Below, in pieces: positions 20,798 through 21,845 of a stretch of DNA of 21,845 bases. The notes under the pieces are model-generated. The model did not search any database, was not told the origin of the DNA, and worked only from the letters and a program-made list of their open reading frames with translations. Every line of letters starts with the position of its first letter. Position 1 is the first letter of the stretch. This DNA is from Cytophagales bacterium (GTDB lineage: Bacteria; Bacteroidota; Bacteroidia; Cytophagales; Cyclobacteriaceae): the NCBI GenBank assembly GCA_027317105.1, contig DAHVFH010000005.1:1-21845 (forward strand), given 5' to 3'. A program made the position numbers and the translations under genes.

Positions 20798-21845
20798 TTA
20801 ATTAAACCCCAATTTTGTTTTTCCGGCTTGCACCTCAGGGCAAGACATAAATAGATTCCAAAGTAGCTGCGTTCTATAATTTTCAATCATCACTACAATA
20901 GGGCCTTGGTCTATGGCCAAATAAGAGGAGGCCGTCCATCCATTGGTTACATTAAAGGCGTCATAAAAACCATATTGCCCCCATAATCGGTCACCCAGCG
21001 TATAATAAAAAAATTTAATTGCCTTCATAGATTGTACAGGCGCATAGGGTAATGAAGAAATAGCAGCAGTAGGCGAAATTGTCCCATTGTCATTAGTTGG
21101 CGACTGCGCCCCATAGCCAGATGAATTATCGCTTGCGGTAAGTCCCCAGCAATTGTCAGCATAGCCGACATAATGATTCGGATTTGCTACACAATAATCG
21201 TGATTAATCATGGTATGATTGACGTTCTGCGTCCAATAATTAGCGTAGGTGTCTTGCGTGCTCGGATTAAATCCTAAAAATGAATAATGAGCAAAAAACA
21301 AAGGGCCTCCATAGTCTTGACCAAGTGGTAAAGCGTGGCCATAAAAAGATTTTCCGTTTTTAATATTCCCATTAAGTGCCCATCCTTGTTGATAAACACT
21401 CGAAGGAATTGTATGCACGGAAGAGGAGGCTGCCAAAATATATACGATCAATGCCTCATCGTAGCCATTGATCGGAAAATTCATTATCCATCCTTTATCA
21501 GGCGACCAATGCCAGTATAATACCTGTTGATTATTTTGTCTGAACCAATCATACTCTACTTCCTTCCACAAAGTATTTATGCGGTTGATTAGATTGTTCC
21601 CTAAAGTATCCGAAGAAGTCAAATATTGACGCACGGTGAGTAAGCCTTGCACCATAAACGAAGTTTCAACAAGGTCTGCCCCATCATCATTGGCGTTGAA
21701 CGGAATTATTTTTCCTGTGGTGCCACTAAGCCAATGCGGCCAGGCGCCATGAAAGCGATCGGCAGTTTCAAGGAAAGAAATTATTTTATCAAACTGGGCG
21801 ATGCCCGCCGGGCGGGAAATAAAGCCGTGTTGAATACCTACAATA
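20798..21845 (-). CDS. Second GH144/glucoamylase-family protein (5' end beyond window)
   Basis: Paralogue of the gene at 18724, open to the window edge; about 349 C-terminal codons are visible and the start is off the right end. The two share the same series of motifs: FHGAWPHW, AND-D-G-DLVET, YWHWSPDK, SHYSFLG-like AHYSFLGF, NCWGLTAS, IDQGPIVVMIENYR, LFMSCPE, with roughly half or more of positions identical by eye and clear DNA-level similarity, which points to tandem duplication. A notable difference is FPINGYDE where the other copy has FPLEGYNE, so one conserved Glu is Asn. The copy also has a different loop (GHALPLGQDYGGPLFF). Signal sequence not visible. Likely acts on the same or a related glucan; activity uncertain because of the substitution. 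Confidence 0.87.
   Translation of the reverse strand, partial: IVGIQHGFISRPAGIAQFDKIISFLETADRFHGAWPHWLSGTTGKIIPFNANDDGADLVETSFMVQGLLTVRQYLTSSDTLGNNLINRINTLWKEVEYDWFRQNNQQVLYWHWSPDKGWIMNFPINGYDEALIVYILAASSSVHTIPSSVYQQGWALNGNIKNGKSFYGHALPLGQDYGGPLFFAHYSFLGFNPSTQDTYANYWTQNVNHTMINHDYCVANPNHYVGYADNCWGLTASDNSSGYGAQSPTNDNGTISPTAAISSLPYAPVQSMKAIKFFYYTLGDRLWGQYGFYDAFNVTNGWTASSYLAIDQGPIVVMIENYRTQLLWNLFMSCPEVQAGKTKLGFN

Overview
The window looks like chromosomal DNA from a member of the Bacteroidota, most likely order Cytophagales. This rests on two large secreted proteins ending in type IX secretion (T9SS) sorting domains, a perfect Bacteroidota -7 promoter box (TAnnTTTG) at 11142-11149, a DnaG primase lacking its zinc ligands, an Mrp ATPase lacking its CxxC pair, and genes with little Shine-Dalgarno signal. 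I see no rRNA, tRNA, CRISPR array, insertion sequence or phage gene. No gap between genes exceeds about 300 bases.

Layout. (1) 1-2474, plus strand: the 3' end of a YgiD-type extradiol dioxygenase, about 280 bp of unexplained DNA with an inverted repeat, then a YihX-like HAD phosphatase overlapping (ATGA) a site-2 protease. (2) 2458-10958, minus strand, in transcription order: Mrp ATPase and a NifU-type Fe-S scaffold (4-bp overlap); a 997-residue M43 metalloprotease exported by T9SS; D-Ala-D-Ala ligase, a membrane-anchored PASTA protein and a second T9SS-exported protein, the last three packed with gaps of 1-3 bp. (3) 11187-16300, plus strand: a small helical DUF5618-like protein, dnaG (overlapping TTGA start), ribBA, a small secreted unknown protein and surE. 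(4) 16304-21845: on the minus strand two tandem GH144/glucoamylase-like enzymes, the second cut by the window edge, and a GH3 beta-glucosidase; between the two GH144 genes a MazF/PemK-type toxin-antitoxin pair lies on the plus strand.

How the genes work together. Region 4 is best read as part of a beta-1,2-glucan (sophoro-oligosaccharide) utilisation locus: a GH144 lipoprotein would cut the chain and the GH3 lipoprotein would release glucose. Transporter genes, if present, lie beyond the right edge. Region 2 combines Fe-S cluster delivery with cell-wall synthesis and T9SS secretion. Region 3 couples primase, riboflavin synthesis and nucleotide phosphatase genes.

The best candidates for something not well described are: the zinc-less primase coupled to a small helical protein; the CxxC-less Mrp coupled to a CxxC-bearing NifU domain; and the paralogous GH144 pair, in which one copy has lost a conserved acidic residue and which is split by a toxin-antitoxin module. 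Several gaps hold short direct repeats of unknown function.
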